A DNA stretch of 64,000 nucleotides from Acidobacteriota bacterium (GCA_029781975.1 JAKOVQ010000016.1:310001-374000), one strand, 5' to 3'. Shown: positions 1-8,158, counted from the first letter of the stretch. Translations and numbers: made by a program. Notes: generated by a model not told the origin, from the letters alone.

Positions 1-125
1 GCCAGCTCTACAACGTGACCTGCGACGCCTGCGGCAAGGCGACCCAGGTTCCGTTCAACCCCACCAACGGCAAGCCGGTCTACTGCCGCGACTGCTATCG
101 CGACCGGCGCAGCTCGGCTCGCTGA
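1..125 (+). CDS. C-terminal end of a CxxC-x17-CxxC zinc-ribbon protein (partial)
   Basis: The first 41 readable residues are the end of a gene that begins before the window. They contain CDAC, 17 residues, then CRDC, which is the spacing of the small CxxC-x17-CxxC zinc ribbon, followed by a basic tail ending RRSSAR. The family is taken to bind one zinc ion. It is often the C-terminal module of DEAD-box helicases or of small proteins, but nothing here shows what the full protein is. The stop is followed by a strong hairpin terminator (147-177). The ribbon call is secure and the host protein is unknown. Confidence 0.75.
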   Translation, partial: QLYNVTCDACGKATQVPFNPTNGKPVYCRDCYRDRRSSAR

Positions 126-146
126 GCCTTCCGGTCTGACCACCTT

Positions 147-177
147 CCGGGGGCGGCGGTCGCGCCGCCCCCGGTTT
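147..177 (+). terminator. Rho-independent terminator after the zinc-ribbon gene
   Basis: A perfect 11-bp GC stem (147-157 with 164-174), a 6-base loop and a short T run (175-177). It lies 21 bases after the stop of the zinc-ribbon gene and before the convergent cutA stop, so it may serve both genes. Confidence 0.7.
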
Positions 178-188
178 CCCTGTCCGGG

Positions 189-548
189 TCAGGCGTCGCC
201 GGGCCCGGGTTCCGGGGGCTTTCTCCCGCCGGAGGTCGCCTCCGCGACCCAGCGGGCATAGGCCTCGTCGGCCCACGCCGCCGGGAAGGCGAGCATCTCG
301 GGGACCTCGTAGGGGTGGAGGCCACGGATCGCCTCCCTCACGACCTCCACGTCGGCCGCCGTCTTGACGAGGAGGAGCACCTCGGCCTCGTCCTCGACGG
401 TCCCCTTCCAGACGAAAAGAGACCTCAGTCCCGGGACGATGCTGACGCAGGCCGCCAGGCCCCGCTCGACGAGCGGGCGTGCGATCCCTTCCGCGGCCTC
501 GGCGGAGGGGGCCGTCGTCAGGAGGAGGGTGACGCCGGGAGCGCTCAT
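189..548 (-). CDS. cutA: CutA-type divalent cation tolerance protein
   Basis: 119 residues, the usual size of CutA1, a small trimeric ferredoxin-like protein linked to divalent metal tolerance. The family signature is visible: an N-terminal strand ending LLTTAP, the AAEGIARPLVERGLAACV helix-strand, the VKTAADVE strand and the HPYEVPEM motif near residue 90. The start at 548 (ATG) is chosen because homology begins right after it, although the frame stays open far upstream through the tmRNA gene. A TACCGT hexamer lies 6 bases upstream with no Shine-Dalgarno, so the mRNA may be leaderless. It is transcribed divergently from ssrA. The function within the cell is known only loosely for the family. 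Confidence 0.9.
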   Translation of the reverse strand: MSAPGVTLLLTTAPSAEAAEGIARPLVERGLAACVSIVPGLRSLFVWKGTVEDEAEVLLLVKTAADVEVVREAIRGLHPYEVPEMLAFPAAWADEAYARWVAEATSGGRKPPEPGPGDA

Positions 549-554
549 GGCCGC

Positions 555-560
555 ACGGTA
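555..560 (-). promoter_or_regulatory. -10-like element of a leaderless cutA transcript
   Basis: TACCGT on the minus strand, 6 bases before the cutA ATG. It fits TAnnnT, and there is no ribosome binding site in between. It is weak alone but matches the pattern at a dozen other starts in this window. Confidence 0.35.
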
Positions 561-607
561 GGGACCGGACGGGGGGGCGTCAAGGCGTGGTACCCTCGAT
601 CCGACGT

Positions 608-968
608 GGGGGCGCACCGGTTTCGACGGGGCCTTCCGCGATCGAGGAGCACGCCGAGCACGCCGTTCGCCTCGTAAAAACGACGGCAAAATAAAAGCTG
701 CCAACGACAGCGAACTCGCTCTCGCGGCCTAAGACGCCGTGACGGGTTCCGGGGAGCTCGCCCGTCGCGCCCCGGGACTCGACGCAAAATTCGGGCTGGG
801 GACGCCCTCGCCGCCTGAAGGGACGCCCCGAGATCGCCAGGCTCGCCTCCGTGTCTGGTCGCCCGGTCCCATGGGCGCGCGAGGTCAGAAAAAAAGCCCG
901 GGCTGAGCGTGGAGAATCTCGACGTAGGAGCGCATCGGACGGGGGTTCGACTCCCCCCGCCTCCACCA
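608..968 (+). ncRNA. ssrA: Transfer-messenger RNA (tmRNA, ssrA)
   Basis: This is a one-piece tmRNA of 361 nt that rescues stalled ribosomes. The 5' end GGGGGCG (608-614) pairs over 7 bp with CGCCTCC (958-964), including the typical G3-U pair, followed by the discriminator A and an encoded CCA at 966-968. The conserved GGTTTCGACGGG follows the 5' end, and a T arm with GGTTCGACTCC precedes the 3' end. The tag reading frame is GCC (700-702) to TAA (730-732), encoding ANDSELALAA. The resume codon is GCC by alignment with the E. coli tag ANDENYALAA. The A-rich stretch just upstream of the resume codon is typical. The 3' T-arm half lies inside no gene, and there is no recognisable terminator. Confidence 0.95.
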
Positions 969-1140
969 TTTCGCCCCCTGCACGCCGGGTCTCCTTCGGT
1001 CCGCGCGGGCGCGGCCGGAGCGCACGAGGATCTCCTCTCGACGCGGCCGGTGCGTCGTCTGCTATAAGGCGGAGCGAGACCCCCGAGGACGCGCGGGACG
1101 CCGCGCCGGACGGGCGCCCGGGGGCGAAAGGCGAGGCGAC

Positions 1141-2175
1141 ATGGCGTACCGGCCGGTCATCGGAATCACCCTCGGCGACCCCGCGTCGATCGGGCCCGAG
1201 ATCGTCGTCAAGGCGGTGGCGGGGCCGGTCATCCGGAACTTCTGCCGGCCGCTCGTGGTCGGCGACGCCGCGACCGTCCGCCGCGCCCTCGCCTCGACCT
1301 CGCTCTCGCTCGCGGTCCATCCCGTCGCCCGCGTCGCCGACGCGCGGTTCGTCCCCGGCGAGCTCGACCTCCTCGAGGTCTCCGTCCCCGGGGTGGAGGA
1401 CGTCGTCTGGGGAAAGGTGCAGGCCGTCGCGGGGCGCGCGGCCTTCGCCTGCGTCGAGCGCGCCGTCGGCGCGGCCCTCGAGGGCGAGGTCGACGCCCTG
1501 ACGACCGCGCCGCTCCAGAAGGAGGCGCTGAAGGCGGCGGGGATCCCCTTCGTCGGGCACACGGAGATCCTGGCCAGCCTGACCGGGACCGACGACCCGC
1601 TGACGATGTTCGAGACGAAGGAGCTCCGGATCTTCTTCCTCACCCGCCACCTCTCGCTCACCGAGGCGATCCGGCGGATCACGGTCGAGGGGACGCGCGA
1701 CGCGCTCGTGCGCGCCGCGGCCGCGCTCGAGCGGCTCGGGGCCGAGCGCCCGCGGCTCGCGCTCGCGGCGCTCAACCCCCACGCGGGGGAGAACGGCCTC
1801 TTCGGCGACGAGGAGGCGCGCCTCCTCGCGCCCGCGGTCGCCGCCACCCGGGAGGCGGGCGTCGACGTCGAGGGCCCGCTGCCCGCCGACTCGGTCTTCT
1901 GGCACGCGGCGCGCGGCCGCTACGACGCGGTGATGAGCCTCTACCACGACCAGGGGCACGTCGCGGCGAAGATGTACGACTTCGAGCGGACGGTCTCGCT
2001 CACGCACGGCCTCCCCTTCCTCCGGACGTCGGTCGACCACGGGACCGCCTTCGACATCGCCGGCACCGGGACCGCCAGCCCCGTCAGCATGGAGGAGGCG
2101 ATCTCGGCCGCGGCCCGCTACGCGGGCGTCCTCCGGAAGGGGACCGGGACCGGGGCCGCGCGGCGGGCGCGATAA
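1141..2175 (+). CDS. pdxA: 4-hydroxythreonine-4-phosphate dehydrogenase
   Basis: 344 residues, full length. PdxA oxidises 4-phosphohydroxy-L-threonine with NAD(P) in the DXP-dependent pathway to pyridoxal 5'-phosphate. The N-terminus (GITLGDPASIGPE) and the three metal-binding histidine regions are present: GHTEIL near residue 140, NPHAGE near 213 and YHDQGH near 268. The ATG at 1141 has GGCGAG in the right place as ribosome binding site, and a TATAAG at 1063-1068 could be the -10. It is the first gene of a run pdxA, amidase, GerMN, murI and rph on one strand. The next gene starts 8 bases after its stop. Confidence 0.96.
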   Translation: MAYRPVIGITLGDPASIGPEIVVKAVAGPVIRNFCRPLVVGDAATVRRALASTSLSLAVHPVARVADARFVPGELDLLEVSVPGVEDVVWGKVQAVAGRAAFACVERAVGAALEGEVDALTTAPLQKEALKAAGIPFVGHTEILASLTGTDDPLTMFETKELRIFFLTRHLSLTEAIRRITVEGTRDALVRAAAALERLGAERPRLALAALNPHAGENGLFGDEEARLLAPAVAATREAGVDVEGPLPADSVFWHAARGRYDAVMSLYHDQGHVAAKMYDFERTVSLTHGLPFLRTSVDHGTAFDIAGTGTASPVSMEEAISAAARYAGVLRKGTGTGAARRAR

Positions 2176-2176
2176 T
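2171..2176 (+). promoter_or_regulatory. -10-like element before the amidase start
   Basis: GATAAT overlaps the pdxA stop codon and sits 7 bases before the GTG at 2184, with no Shine-Dalgarno between them. This suggests a leaderless internal transcript for the cell-wall genes. Confidence 0.4.
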
Positions 2177-2183
2177 CGGCGCC

Positions 2184-3758
2184 GTGCGTCCGGCCGGCCC
2201 CTCCCGCGAGAGCGCGCTGCTCGCGGTCGTCCCCCTCCTCCTCGCGGCCCTCCTCGCCGTCGCCCCGGGCCCCGTGGCCTCGGGCGCGCCTCCGGCCGCG
2301 ACCTTCGTCGGGCCCGCGGGCGCCCCGCTCCCCGTCCGCGCCGCCGAGGCGGAGGGGAAGACCCTCCTCTCCGTCGGCGACGTCGTCGCGGCGCTCGGGG
2401 GGACGGTCGAGCACGACGCCGAGAGCGGCTCGTACGAGGCGAAGGCGGGCGCGCACACGGCCGTCTTCGGGGCGGAGACGAACGTCGCCGTCGTCGACAC
2501 GCGGCTCGTCCCCTACGGGGCCCCGATCCGTGGAGAGGGGGGGGACGCGTATGCCGAGCCAGACTTCTTCGAGCGGGTCGTGGCGCCCCTCTTCGGCGTC
2601 GCCTTCTCGTGGGACCGGGGATCGCGGACCCTCTCGGCCCGGCTCGCGCAGCCGGCCGAGATCGGCGTGGAGGCGACCGTCGCCGCCTTCGACGAGACGA
2701 CGAAGGTCGTCTTCCGCTTCACGCAGCCGCCCATGTACCGGCTCGAGAAGGGGGAGACGCAGGTCGTCCTGCGCGTCGTCGGCTCGAGGCTCGTCTTCCC
2801 CGCCGCCGAGAAGCCCGTGGACGACCCCCGCGTCGCGCGGATCCTCCTCCGCCCGACCGAGATGACGGTCGTCCTCCGGTCGAAGGGGCTGTCGAGCAAC
2901 GTCTACGCGCTCAACAACCCGCCCCGCCTCGTCGTCGACGTCACGCGGCCCGCCGCGCCGCTCCCCGTCGTCCCCCAGCCGGTCCCGGGCGCGCTGAGCG
3001 CCCCGCTGCCGACGCGGCCCCCCGAGCCGAAGACCGTCGTCCTCGACGCGGGCCACGGAGGCTCGGAGGAAGGGGCGAAGGGCCCGGCGGGGACGCTGGA
3101 GAAGGACGCGACGCTGGCGATCGCGAGGACCGTCCGGGACGTCCTCGTCAAGAGGGGGTACCGGGTCGTCCTCACGCGGGACAGCGACGTCTCGGTCGGC
3201 CTCGAGGACCGGGCCGCGCTGGCCAACGCCGCGAAGGCCGACGTCTTCGTGTCGATCCACCTGAACGCCTCGCTCGCGGAGAAGGCTCACGGCACGGAGG
3301 TCTACTACCTCTCGCTCGACGCCTCGGACCGCGCGGCGGCCGCCCTCGCGGAGGCGGAGAACCGGACCGGAGCGGAGCCGACGCCGACCCCCTCGGCCGA
3401 GGCGAACGCCGCCCGCAGGGAGCTCGACCTGATCCTCTGGGACCTGGCCCAGAACCAGCACCTCGCCGCCTCCTCGCGGCTCGCCGACATCATCCAGGGG
3501 GACTTCAACCGCCTCCTCGGAATCACGACGCGTGGCGTGAAGCAGGCGCCGTTCAAGGTCCTGATCGGCGTCAACGCCCCCGCGGTCCTCGTGGAGGTCG
3601 CCTTCGTCACGAACCCCGACGAGGAGGCCAGGCTCGACTCGGACGAGTTCCGCAAGCAGGTGGCCGACACCCTCGCGGGGAGCCTCGACACCTTCTTCAA
3701 GACGGCCGAGGGGGTCTCGCCGGTCCCGTACGTCGCGCCGGCGAACGGGCGGCGCTGA
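2184..3758 (+). CDS. N-acetylmuramoyl-L-alanine amidase with AMIN domain (AmiC-like)
   Basis: 524 residues. It cleaves the amide between MurNAc and the stem peptide of peptidoglycan in the periplasm. Layout: a signal peptide (about 1-35, hydrophobic LLLAALLAVA); a copper-amine-oxidase-N-like/AMIN-like beta region (about 35-125); a second AMIN-type region (about 155-255); then Amidase_3 from about 282 to the end. The zinc ligands and catalytic Glu are visible as DAGHGG (about 288), LEKD, SIHLNA (about 360) and VEVAFVTNPDEE (about 472). The start is GTG, 8 bases after pdxA. AMIN domains normally target amidases to the septum, so a cell-separation role is likely. Confidence 0.93.
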   Translation: MRPAGPSRESALLAVVPLLLAALLAVAPGPVASGAPPAATFVGPAGAPLPVRAAEAEGKTLLSVGDVVAALGGTVEHDAESGSYEAKAGAHTAVFGAETNVAVVDTRLVPYGAPIRGEGGDAYAEPDFFERVVAPLFGVAFSWDRGSRTLSARLAQPAEIGVEATVAAFDETTKVVFRFTQPPMYRLEKGETQVVLRVVGSRLVFPAAEKPVDDPRVARILLRPTEMTVVLRSKGLSSNVYALNNPPRLVVDVTRPAAPLPVVPQPVPGALSAPLPTRPPEPKTVVLDAGHGGSEEGAKGPAGTLEKDATLAIARTVRDVLVKRGYRVVLTRDSDVSVGLEDRAALANAAKADVFVSIHLNASLAEKAHGTEVYYLSLDASDRAAAALAEAENRTGAEPTPTPSAEANAARRELDLILWDLAQNQHLAASSRLADIIQGDFNRLLGITTRGVKQAPFKVLIGVNAPAVLVEVAFVTNPDEEARLDSDEFRKQVADTLAGSLDTFFKTAEGVSPVPYVAPANGRR

Positions 3759-3765
3759 CCCGCCG

Positions 3766-4659
3766 ATGCCGCGCCGCTTCGCCCTCGCCCTCGTCACGGT
3801 CCTCCTCCTCGTCCTGGCGGCGCTGGTGGCCGCGCGCCTCCTCAGCGACCGGCGGTTCGAGAGGCGAGGGCCCACCCCTTCCCCGACCCCCGTCCCGACG
3901 CCCGTCGTCCCGCCGACGCCGATCCCGCCCCGGCCGGTCGCCCTCTACTTCGAGTCGGGCGAGGACGGGATGCTCCACCCGGAGGCGCGCGAGGTGACCG
4001 CGAGCGCGGACGAGGTGGCGCTCCTCCGGAGCATCGCGTCGGCCGTCCTCGAAGGGCCTCGCCGGCCGGAGCTCCTCCGCCCCTTCCCCGACCGGTGGTC
4101 GCTCCGCGCGGCGTTCCGGATGGCCCACGGCCTGGCGGTCCTCGACCTCGCCCCGCCCCCTCCTCCTCCGACCCCCACCCCGGCCCCGGAGGCCGACGAG
4201 GCCGCGGCCGGGAGCCCGCCGCCGCTCCCGCCGGCGCCGCGCCGCTGGGAGACGGGCTCGCACGAGGAGCTCTACGCGGTACAGGCCCTCGTCCTGTCGG
4301 TCACGAGGAACCTCCCGTCGGTGACCCGCGTCGTCCTCCTCGTCGGGGGCGAGCCGGTCGAGACGCTGGCGGGGCACGTCGACCTGACGCACCCCCTCGA
4401 CCCGGACGGGGCGCTGGCCGTGAACGAGCCGCCGCTCCCCGTCCCCACGGCGACCCCGGAGCCGACGCCCGGACCGGCCGCGACCGCGGCCGCCGCGGCC
4501 CCTCCGGCGCCGACGGCGACGCCGCGGCTCGCGCGGACCCCTGCCGCCGGGGCGGGCGGTCCTGCCGTCCCGCGCCCCGGGGCTCCCCCTTCGACGCCGC
4601 GGCCGACGCCCTCTCCGGCGCGCCCGTCTCCCTCCGCGCCCCCCTCGGACAGGACATGA
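3766..4659 (+). CDS. GerMN-domain membrane-anchored protein
   Basis: 297 residues. One N-terminal hydrophobic segment (about 5-28) is followed by a TP-rich linker (about 34-55), then a GerMN domain (VALYFESGEDGMLHPEARE onward to about residue 205) and a Pro/Ala/Thr-rich tail (222-297). The GerMN fold is known from GerM and LpqB and is associated with envelope or peptidoglycan functions outside sporulating bacteria. Here the domain is interrupted by a Pro-rich insert at about 128-157. It lies 7 bases after the AMIN amidase and overlaps murI by 4 bases (ATGA), so a role in cell-wall remodelling is likely. The biochemical function is unknown. Confidence 0.8.
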   Translation: MPRRFALALVTVLLLVLAALVAARLLSDRRFERRGPTPSPTPVPTPVVPPTPIPPRPVALYFESGEDGMLHPEAREVTASADEVALLRSIASAVLEGPRRPELLRPFPDRWSLRAAFRMAHGLAVLDLAPPPPPPTPTPAPEADEAAAGSPPPLPPAPRRWETGSHEELYAVQALVLSVTRNLPSVTRVVLLVGGEPVETLAGHVDLTHPLDPDGALAVNEPPLPVPTATPEPTPGPAATAAAAAPPAPTATPRLARTPAAGAGGPAVPRPGAPPSTPRPTPSPARPSPSAPPSDRT

Positions 4660-5477
4660 GCGACGCGCGTCCGATCGGGCTGTTCGACTCGGGGGTCGGG
4701 GGGCTGACGGTCCTCGACGCGGTGGCGCGGCGCCTCCCGGACGAGAACCTCCTCTACCTCGGCGACACGGCGCGCCTCCCCTACGGCACGAAGTCGCCCG
4801 AGACGGTCCGCCGCTACGCGCGCCGCGCCGTGGGGCTGCTCCTCTCCCGCGGGGTGAAGGCGGTCGTCGTGGCGTGCAACACGGCGACGGCCCTCGCCCT
4901 CGACGCGATCGCCGAGATCGTCGACGTGCCGCTGGTCGGGGTCGTCGAGCCCGGGGCGCGCGCCGCCCTCCGCGTCCTCTCCGCCCTCCCCGAGGCCGAT
5001 CGCGGCGCGCCGGTGGCCGTCCTGGCGACGGAGGCGACGGTCGCCTCGGACGCCTACGGCCGGGCGATCCGCGCGCTCGACCCGCGCCACCGGGTCCTCA
5101 ACGTCGCCTGCCCGCTCTTCGTCCCCCTCGCGGAGGAGGGGTGGACGGAGAACGAGGTGGCCCGCGCCGCGGCGGCCCGCTACCTCGCCCCGGTGGCCGA
5201 CGCCGGCGCCCGGGTCGTCGTCCTCGGCTGCACCCACTACCCGCTCCTGAAGCGGACCATCGCCGCGGCCCTCCCGCCGGCGACCATCCTGATCGACTCG
5301 GCCGAGGCGACCGCCGAGGCCCTCGTCTCGCTCCTCGCGCCCGAGCTCCGGAGGAACGGCGGGCCGGGAGGGGTGACCCACCTCCTCGTCACGGACTCCT
5401 CGGAGAGGCTGCGCCGGGTCGCGGCCCGCTTCCTGGGGCGCGAGGCGGCGGCCCTCGAGCTCGTCGACCTCCCGTAA
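4656..5477 (+). CDS. murI: Glutamate racemase
   Basis: 273 residues. It makes D-glutamate for the peptidoglycan stem peptide without cofactor. The two catalytic cysteines are in ACNTAT (Cys74) and GCTHYP (about Cys192). The N-terminal FDSGVGGLTVL and the YLGDTARLPYG motif are intact. The ATG at 4656 overlaps the GerMN stop (ATGA), so translation is probably coupled. Neighbours are cell-wall enzymes upstream and RNase PH downstream, a common murI-rph arrangement. Confidence 0.97.
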   Translation: MSDARPIGLFDSGVGGLTVLDAVARRLPDENLLYLGDTARLPYGTKSPETVRRYARRAVGLLLSRGVKAVVVACNTATALALDAIAEIVDVPLVGVVEPGARAALRVLSALPEADRGAPVAVLATEATVASDAYGRAIRALDPRHRVLNVACPLFVPLAEEGWTENEVARAAAARYLAPVADAGARVVVLGCTHYPLLKRTIAAALPPATILIDSAEATAEALVSLLAPELRRNGGPGGVTHLLVTDSSERLRRVAARFLGREAAALELVDLP

Positions 5478-5480
5478 CAT
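5475..5480 (+). promoter_or_regulatory. Possible -10 before rph
   Basis: TAACAT overlaps the murI stop and lies 6 bases before the rph ATG. Its spacing fits the leaderless pattern of the window, but part of the match is the stop codon, so it is weak. Confidence 0.2.
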
Positions 5481-5486
5481 CGGCGC

Positions 5487-6233
5487 ATGGCTCGTCCCGA
5501 CGGTCGCACCCCCCTCCAGCTCCGTCCCGTCACGATCGAGTGCGGCGTCGTCCCGCACGCGGAGGGCTCCTGCCTCATCACGCAGGGGAGGACGAAGGTC
5601 CTCGTCACGGCGTCGGCGGAGCAGAAGATCCCGGCCTTCCTCCGCGAGACGGGGGAGGGGTGGATCACCGCCGAGTACGGGATGCTCCCCCGCGCGACCC
5701 ATGAGAGGACCGCGCGCGAGGCGGCCAAGGGGAAGCAGGCCGGGCGGACCCTGGAGATCCAGCGCCTCATCGGGCGGGCGCTCCGCGGCGTCGTCGACCG
5801 GAGCTGCTTCCCCGAGTCGACGGTGACCCTCGACTGCGACGTCCTCGTGGCCGACGCGGGGACCCGCTGCGCCTCCGTCACGGGCGGCTGGGTCGCGCTC
5901 GCCCTGGCGCTCGCGCGGCTGAAGAAGGACGGGAACCTCCGGGGCCGGCCGCTGCGCGAGGCGGCGGCGGGGATCTCGGTCGGGGTCGTCCGGGGCGAGG
6001 TCCTCCTGGACCTCGACTACGCCGAGGACTCGACCGCCGACGTCGACCTCAACGTCGTCGGGACCTCCGGCGGGCGGTTCGTCGAGGTCCAGGGGACGGC
6101 GGAGCGGGAGCCGTTCGACGAGAAGCAGCTGCGGCAGATGCTCGCGATCGCGCGCCGCGGCCTGCGCCGCCTCTGGGCCGCGCAGCGCCGGGCCCTCGCG
6201 GGGCGGGTCCCGGAGGAGTGGATCCCGGGCTGA
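5487..6233 (+). CDS. rph: Ribonuclease PH
   Basis: 248 residues, full length. It is a phosphorolytic 3'-5' exoribonuclease that trims tRNA 3' ends. The family blocks are intact: RPDGRTPLQLRPV at the N-terminus, ITAEYGMLPRATHER, the phosphate-binding arginine region (RTLEIQRLIGRALR), DCDVLVADAGTR and the C-terminal VEVQGTAE. The ATG lies 9 bases after murI. The downstream gene is convergent, only 6 bases away, with no space for a terminator. Confidence 0.97.
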   Translation: MARPDGRTPLQLRPVTIECGVVPHAEGSCLITQGRTKVLVTASAEQKIPAFLRETGEGWITAEYGMLPRATHERTAREAAKGKQAGRTLEIQRLIGRALRGVVDRSCFPESTVTLDCDVLVADAGTRCASVTGGWVALALALARLKKDGNLRGRPLREAAAGISVGVVRGEVLLDLDYAEDSTADVDLNVVGTSGGRFVEVQGTAEREPFDEKQLRQMLAIARRGLRRLWAAQRRALAGRVPEEWIPG

Positions 6234-6239
6234 GGCCGA

Positions 6240-7013
6240 TCAGAGCTCGAGGAGGAGGTCGAGGAGGAGCCTGCCGAGCGCCTTCGGGCTCTCGAGGTGC
6301 GGGTAGTGGCCGACCCCGGGGAGGACGGCGTGGTCCGCGTCGGGGCAGGCGCGGAGGATCGTGGCCGCCTCGTCCGTCGGGGTGAGGGGGTCCTCCTCGC
6401 CGGAGACGACGAGGAGCGGGAGGCGGCAGCCCCGCAGTCGGTCCTTCAGCGGCGGCGAGCCGAGGACGCCGTCGACGCAGCGCTCCATGGCGCGGAGCCC
6501 CTCCTGCCCCTCGGCACCCGAGCGCGCCTTCAGGCCGCGCTCGACGAAGGCCCGCTTCGCCGGCCCGTCCGCCGCGAAGCCGTACCCCAGCGCCCGGCGG
6601 AGCGTCGCCTCGGGGGTCGACGCGACGACGCTCGCGCGCGACATCGCGCGCCACTTCAGCTTGTCGGCGATCCCGTACCCGGCGGCCCCGAGGGGCGAGA
6701 CGAGCGCCAGCCCCGACGGGCGCGCCGGCTCGAGGGCCGCCAGCTCCCCGGCCACGCGGGCCCCGATCGAGTGGCCGACGAGGAGGGGCTTCTCGGCCTT
6801 CTCCCTGTCGAGGGCGGCGGCGAGCCACCGCGCGAGGGAGGCGGGGTCGTATCCCTCCCGCGCCTTCGGGGAGCCCGCGAAGCCCGGGAGGTCCCACGCC
6901 AGGACGTGGGGCCCCTTTCCGAGCGCGGCCGCCGTCTCCTTCCAGTCGGCGGCCGAGCCGCCGAGCCCGTGGAGGAAGACGACGGGGCGAAGCCGGCCGC
7001 CCGCGGGCGTCAC
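6240..7013 (-). CDS. Alpha/beta hydrolase
   Basis: 257 residues, a single alpha/beta-hydrolase domain of the esterase/haloperoxidase-like type. The oxyanion region is HGLGG near residue 15, the nucleophile elbow GHSIG has Ser82, and the acid and base are Asp208 (SGEEDPLTP) and His236 (GVGHYPHLE). The start is GTG at 7013, preceded by GGAGGGG. No signal peptide is seen, so it is cytoplasmic. The substrate cannot be told from sequence. It is convergent with rph and has tRNA-Pro upstream on the other strand. Confidence 0.85.
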   Translation of the reverse strand: MTPAGGRLRPVVFLHGLGGSAADWKETAAALGKGPHVLAWDLPGFAGSPKAREGYDPASLARWLAAALDREKAEKPLLVGHSIGARVAGELAALEPARPSGLALVSPLGAAGYGIADKLKWRAMSRASVVASTPEATLRRALGYGFAADGPAKRAFVERGLKARSGAEGQEGLRAMERCVDGVLGSPPLKDRLRGCRLPLLVVSGEEDPLTPTDEAATILRACPDADHAVLPGVGHYPHLESPKALGRLLLDLLLEL

Positions 7014-7089
7014 GCGCCCCTCCGCGCGAACGGGCGCCGTCCGGCCGCCGCTTGCGGAGCCGGGGAGGGGCGCAGAGAATCCCCGCGGC

Positions 7090-7164
7090 CGGGGCGTAGC
7101 GCAGGGGTAGCGCAGCTGCTTTGGGAGCAGCAGGTCGGCGGTTCGAACCCGCCCGCCCCGACCA
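7090..7164 (+). tRNA. tRNA-Pro (anticodon TGG)
   Basis: The acceptor stem CGGGGCG (7090-7096) pairs with CGCCCCG (7154-7160). The D arm is GCGC-AGGGGTA-GCGC, and the anticodon stem-loop GCTGC-TTTGGGA-GCAGC gives anticodon UGG. The T arm has GGTTCGAACCC, and CCA is encoded at 7162-7164. C1-G72 is the bacterial proline identity pair. Confidence 0.97.
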
Positions 7165-7263
7165 TCTCGGATCCGGCCCGCGGCCGCAGCGAGCCGCGCG
7201 TGCGCGAAGCGCCCCGCCGTCCCGGGACGGGTCCCCGAGCCCCTTTGGACATGGCGACGGATT

Positions 7264-8136
7264 CTAAGGGCGCGAGGCCCCTCCCGGGGTGTCCTCTGAC
7301 GCGGCCGACGCGGTCACCGCGGCCTCCGCCGTCCCCGCGCCCTCCGCGGACGGCGCCGCTTCCGCCAGGCCCGCGAGGAGGGGCGGGACGAGCCCGGCCT
7401 CCTCGAGCGCCCGCCGGACCGGCGCCGGGTCGCGCACGACGAGGCTCGCCGCGCCGTTCCGGGCGAGCTCCACGGCGCGCTCCGGCGTCTCCACGCGGAA
7501 GACGTGGACGCGGAGGCCGGCCGCCCGGGCCGCCTCCAGGAACGGGACGGTCGCGCGCGGGTCGGGAACCGCGAGAGACCGGCAGCCGGCCGGGAGCTCC
7601 GGCCAGGGCCTGGCGTCGGCGGAGGCCGGGGCCGAGGCGGGCAGGACGAGCCCCGTCTCGCACCCTCGGACCAGCTCCGCGATCCGGCGGAGGGGCTCGG
7701 GCTGGGCGGAGAGGACGACCGACCGAGGGACGGCGCCGGTCTGCTCGAGGAGCGCCCCGACCCGGAACTCCAGGAGGCCGGGACGGGGAGAGGGGCCGGG
7801 CATCAGCTCGAGGAGGTACCGCCCCTCCCCGCGATAGCGGAGGAGGACGTCGCGCAGGAGCGGGAGCGGGGCGTCGAGCGGCGGGGCCACGAGGGTGCCT
7901 CCGGCCAGGTCGGCGACGGTCAGCGAGGCGACGGCCACGCGGCGGTTGCCGCGGACCACCTCGGCGTCGGGAGCGACGACGACCTCGCCGTCGGAGGTGA
8001 GGCGGACCTCGAGGAAGACGGCGTCGGCCCCCTCGGCGGCGGCCCGGTCGAGGCTCTCGATGGTGGCCTCGGCCGCGCGGCCCGGGGCGCCGCGAAAGCC
8101 GACGATCCGGGGGAGGGAGGCGAAGTAGGCCTTCAT
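7264..8136 (-). CDS. GDPD-like protein lacking catalytic residues
   Basis: 290 residues with the fold pattern of glycerophosphodiester phosphodiesterases: IVGFRGAPGRAAEATIESLD near the N-terminus, a strand ending RLTSDGEVVVAPD (45-57), and later strands LLELMPGPS and VVLSAQ. Active enzymes have HRG, E-x-D and a second His. Here these positions read Phe14, Phe41/Glu43 and Pro56, so hydrolysis is unlikely. There is no signal peptide. The start ATG at 8136 has GATAAT 7 bases upstream and no Shine-Dalgarno, and upstream in-frame extension would run into the divergent gene. It is probably a pseudoenzyme or binding protein. The C-terminal 35 residues are Ala/Ser/Pro-rich. Confidence 0.7.
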   Translation of the reverse strand: MKAYFASLPRIVGFRGAPGRAAEATIESLDRAAAEGADAVFLEVRLTSDGEVVVAPDAEVVRGNRRVAVASLTVADLAGGTLVAPPLDAPLPLLRDVLLRYRGEGRYLLELMPGPSPRPGLLEFRVGALLEQTGAVPRSVVLSAQPEPLRRIAELVRGCETGLVLPASAPASADARPWPELPAGCRSLAVPDPRATVPFLEAARAAGLRVHVFRVETPERAVELARNGAASLVVRDPAPVRRALEEAGLVPPLLAGLAEAAPSAEGAGTAEAAVTASAASEDTPGGASRP

Positions 8137-8143
8137 GTCTTCG

Positions 8144-8151
8144 ATTATCCT
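8144..8151. promoter_or_regulatory. Shared symmetric -10 of two divergent leaderless genes
   Basis: ATTATCCT reads GATAAT on the minus strand (8149-8144), 7 bases before the ATG at 8136. It reads TATCCT on the plus strand (8146-8151), 7 bases before the ATG at 8159. The whole intergenic gap is 22 bases and has no Shine-Dalgarno for either gene. Confidence 0.5.
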
Positions 8152-8158
8152 CGCGGGA

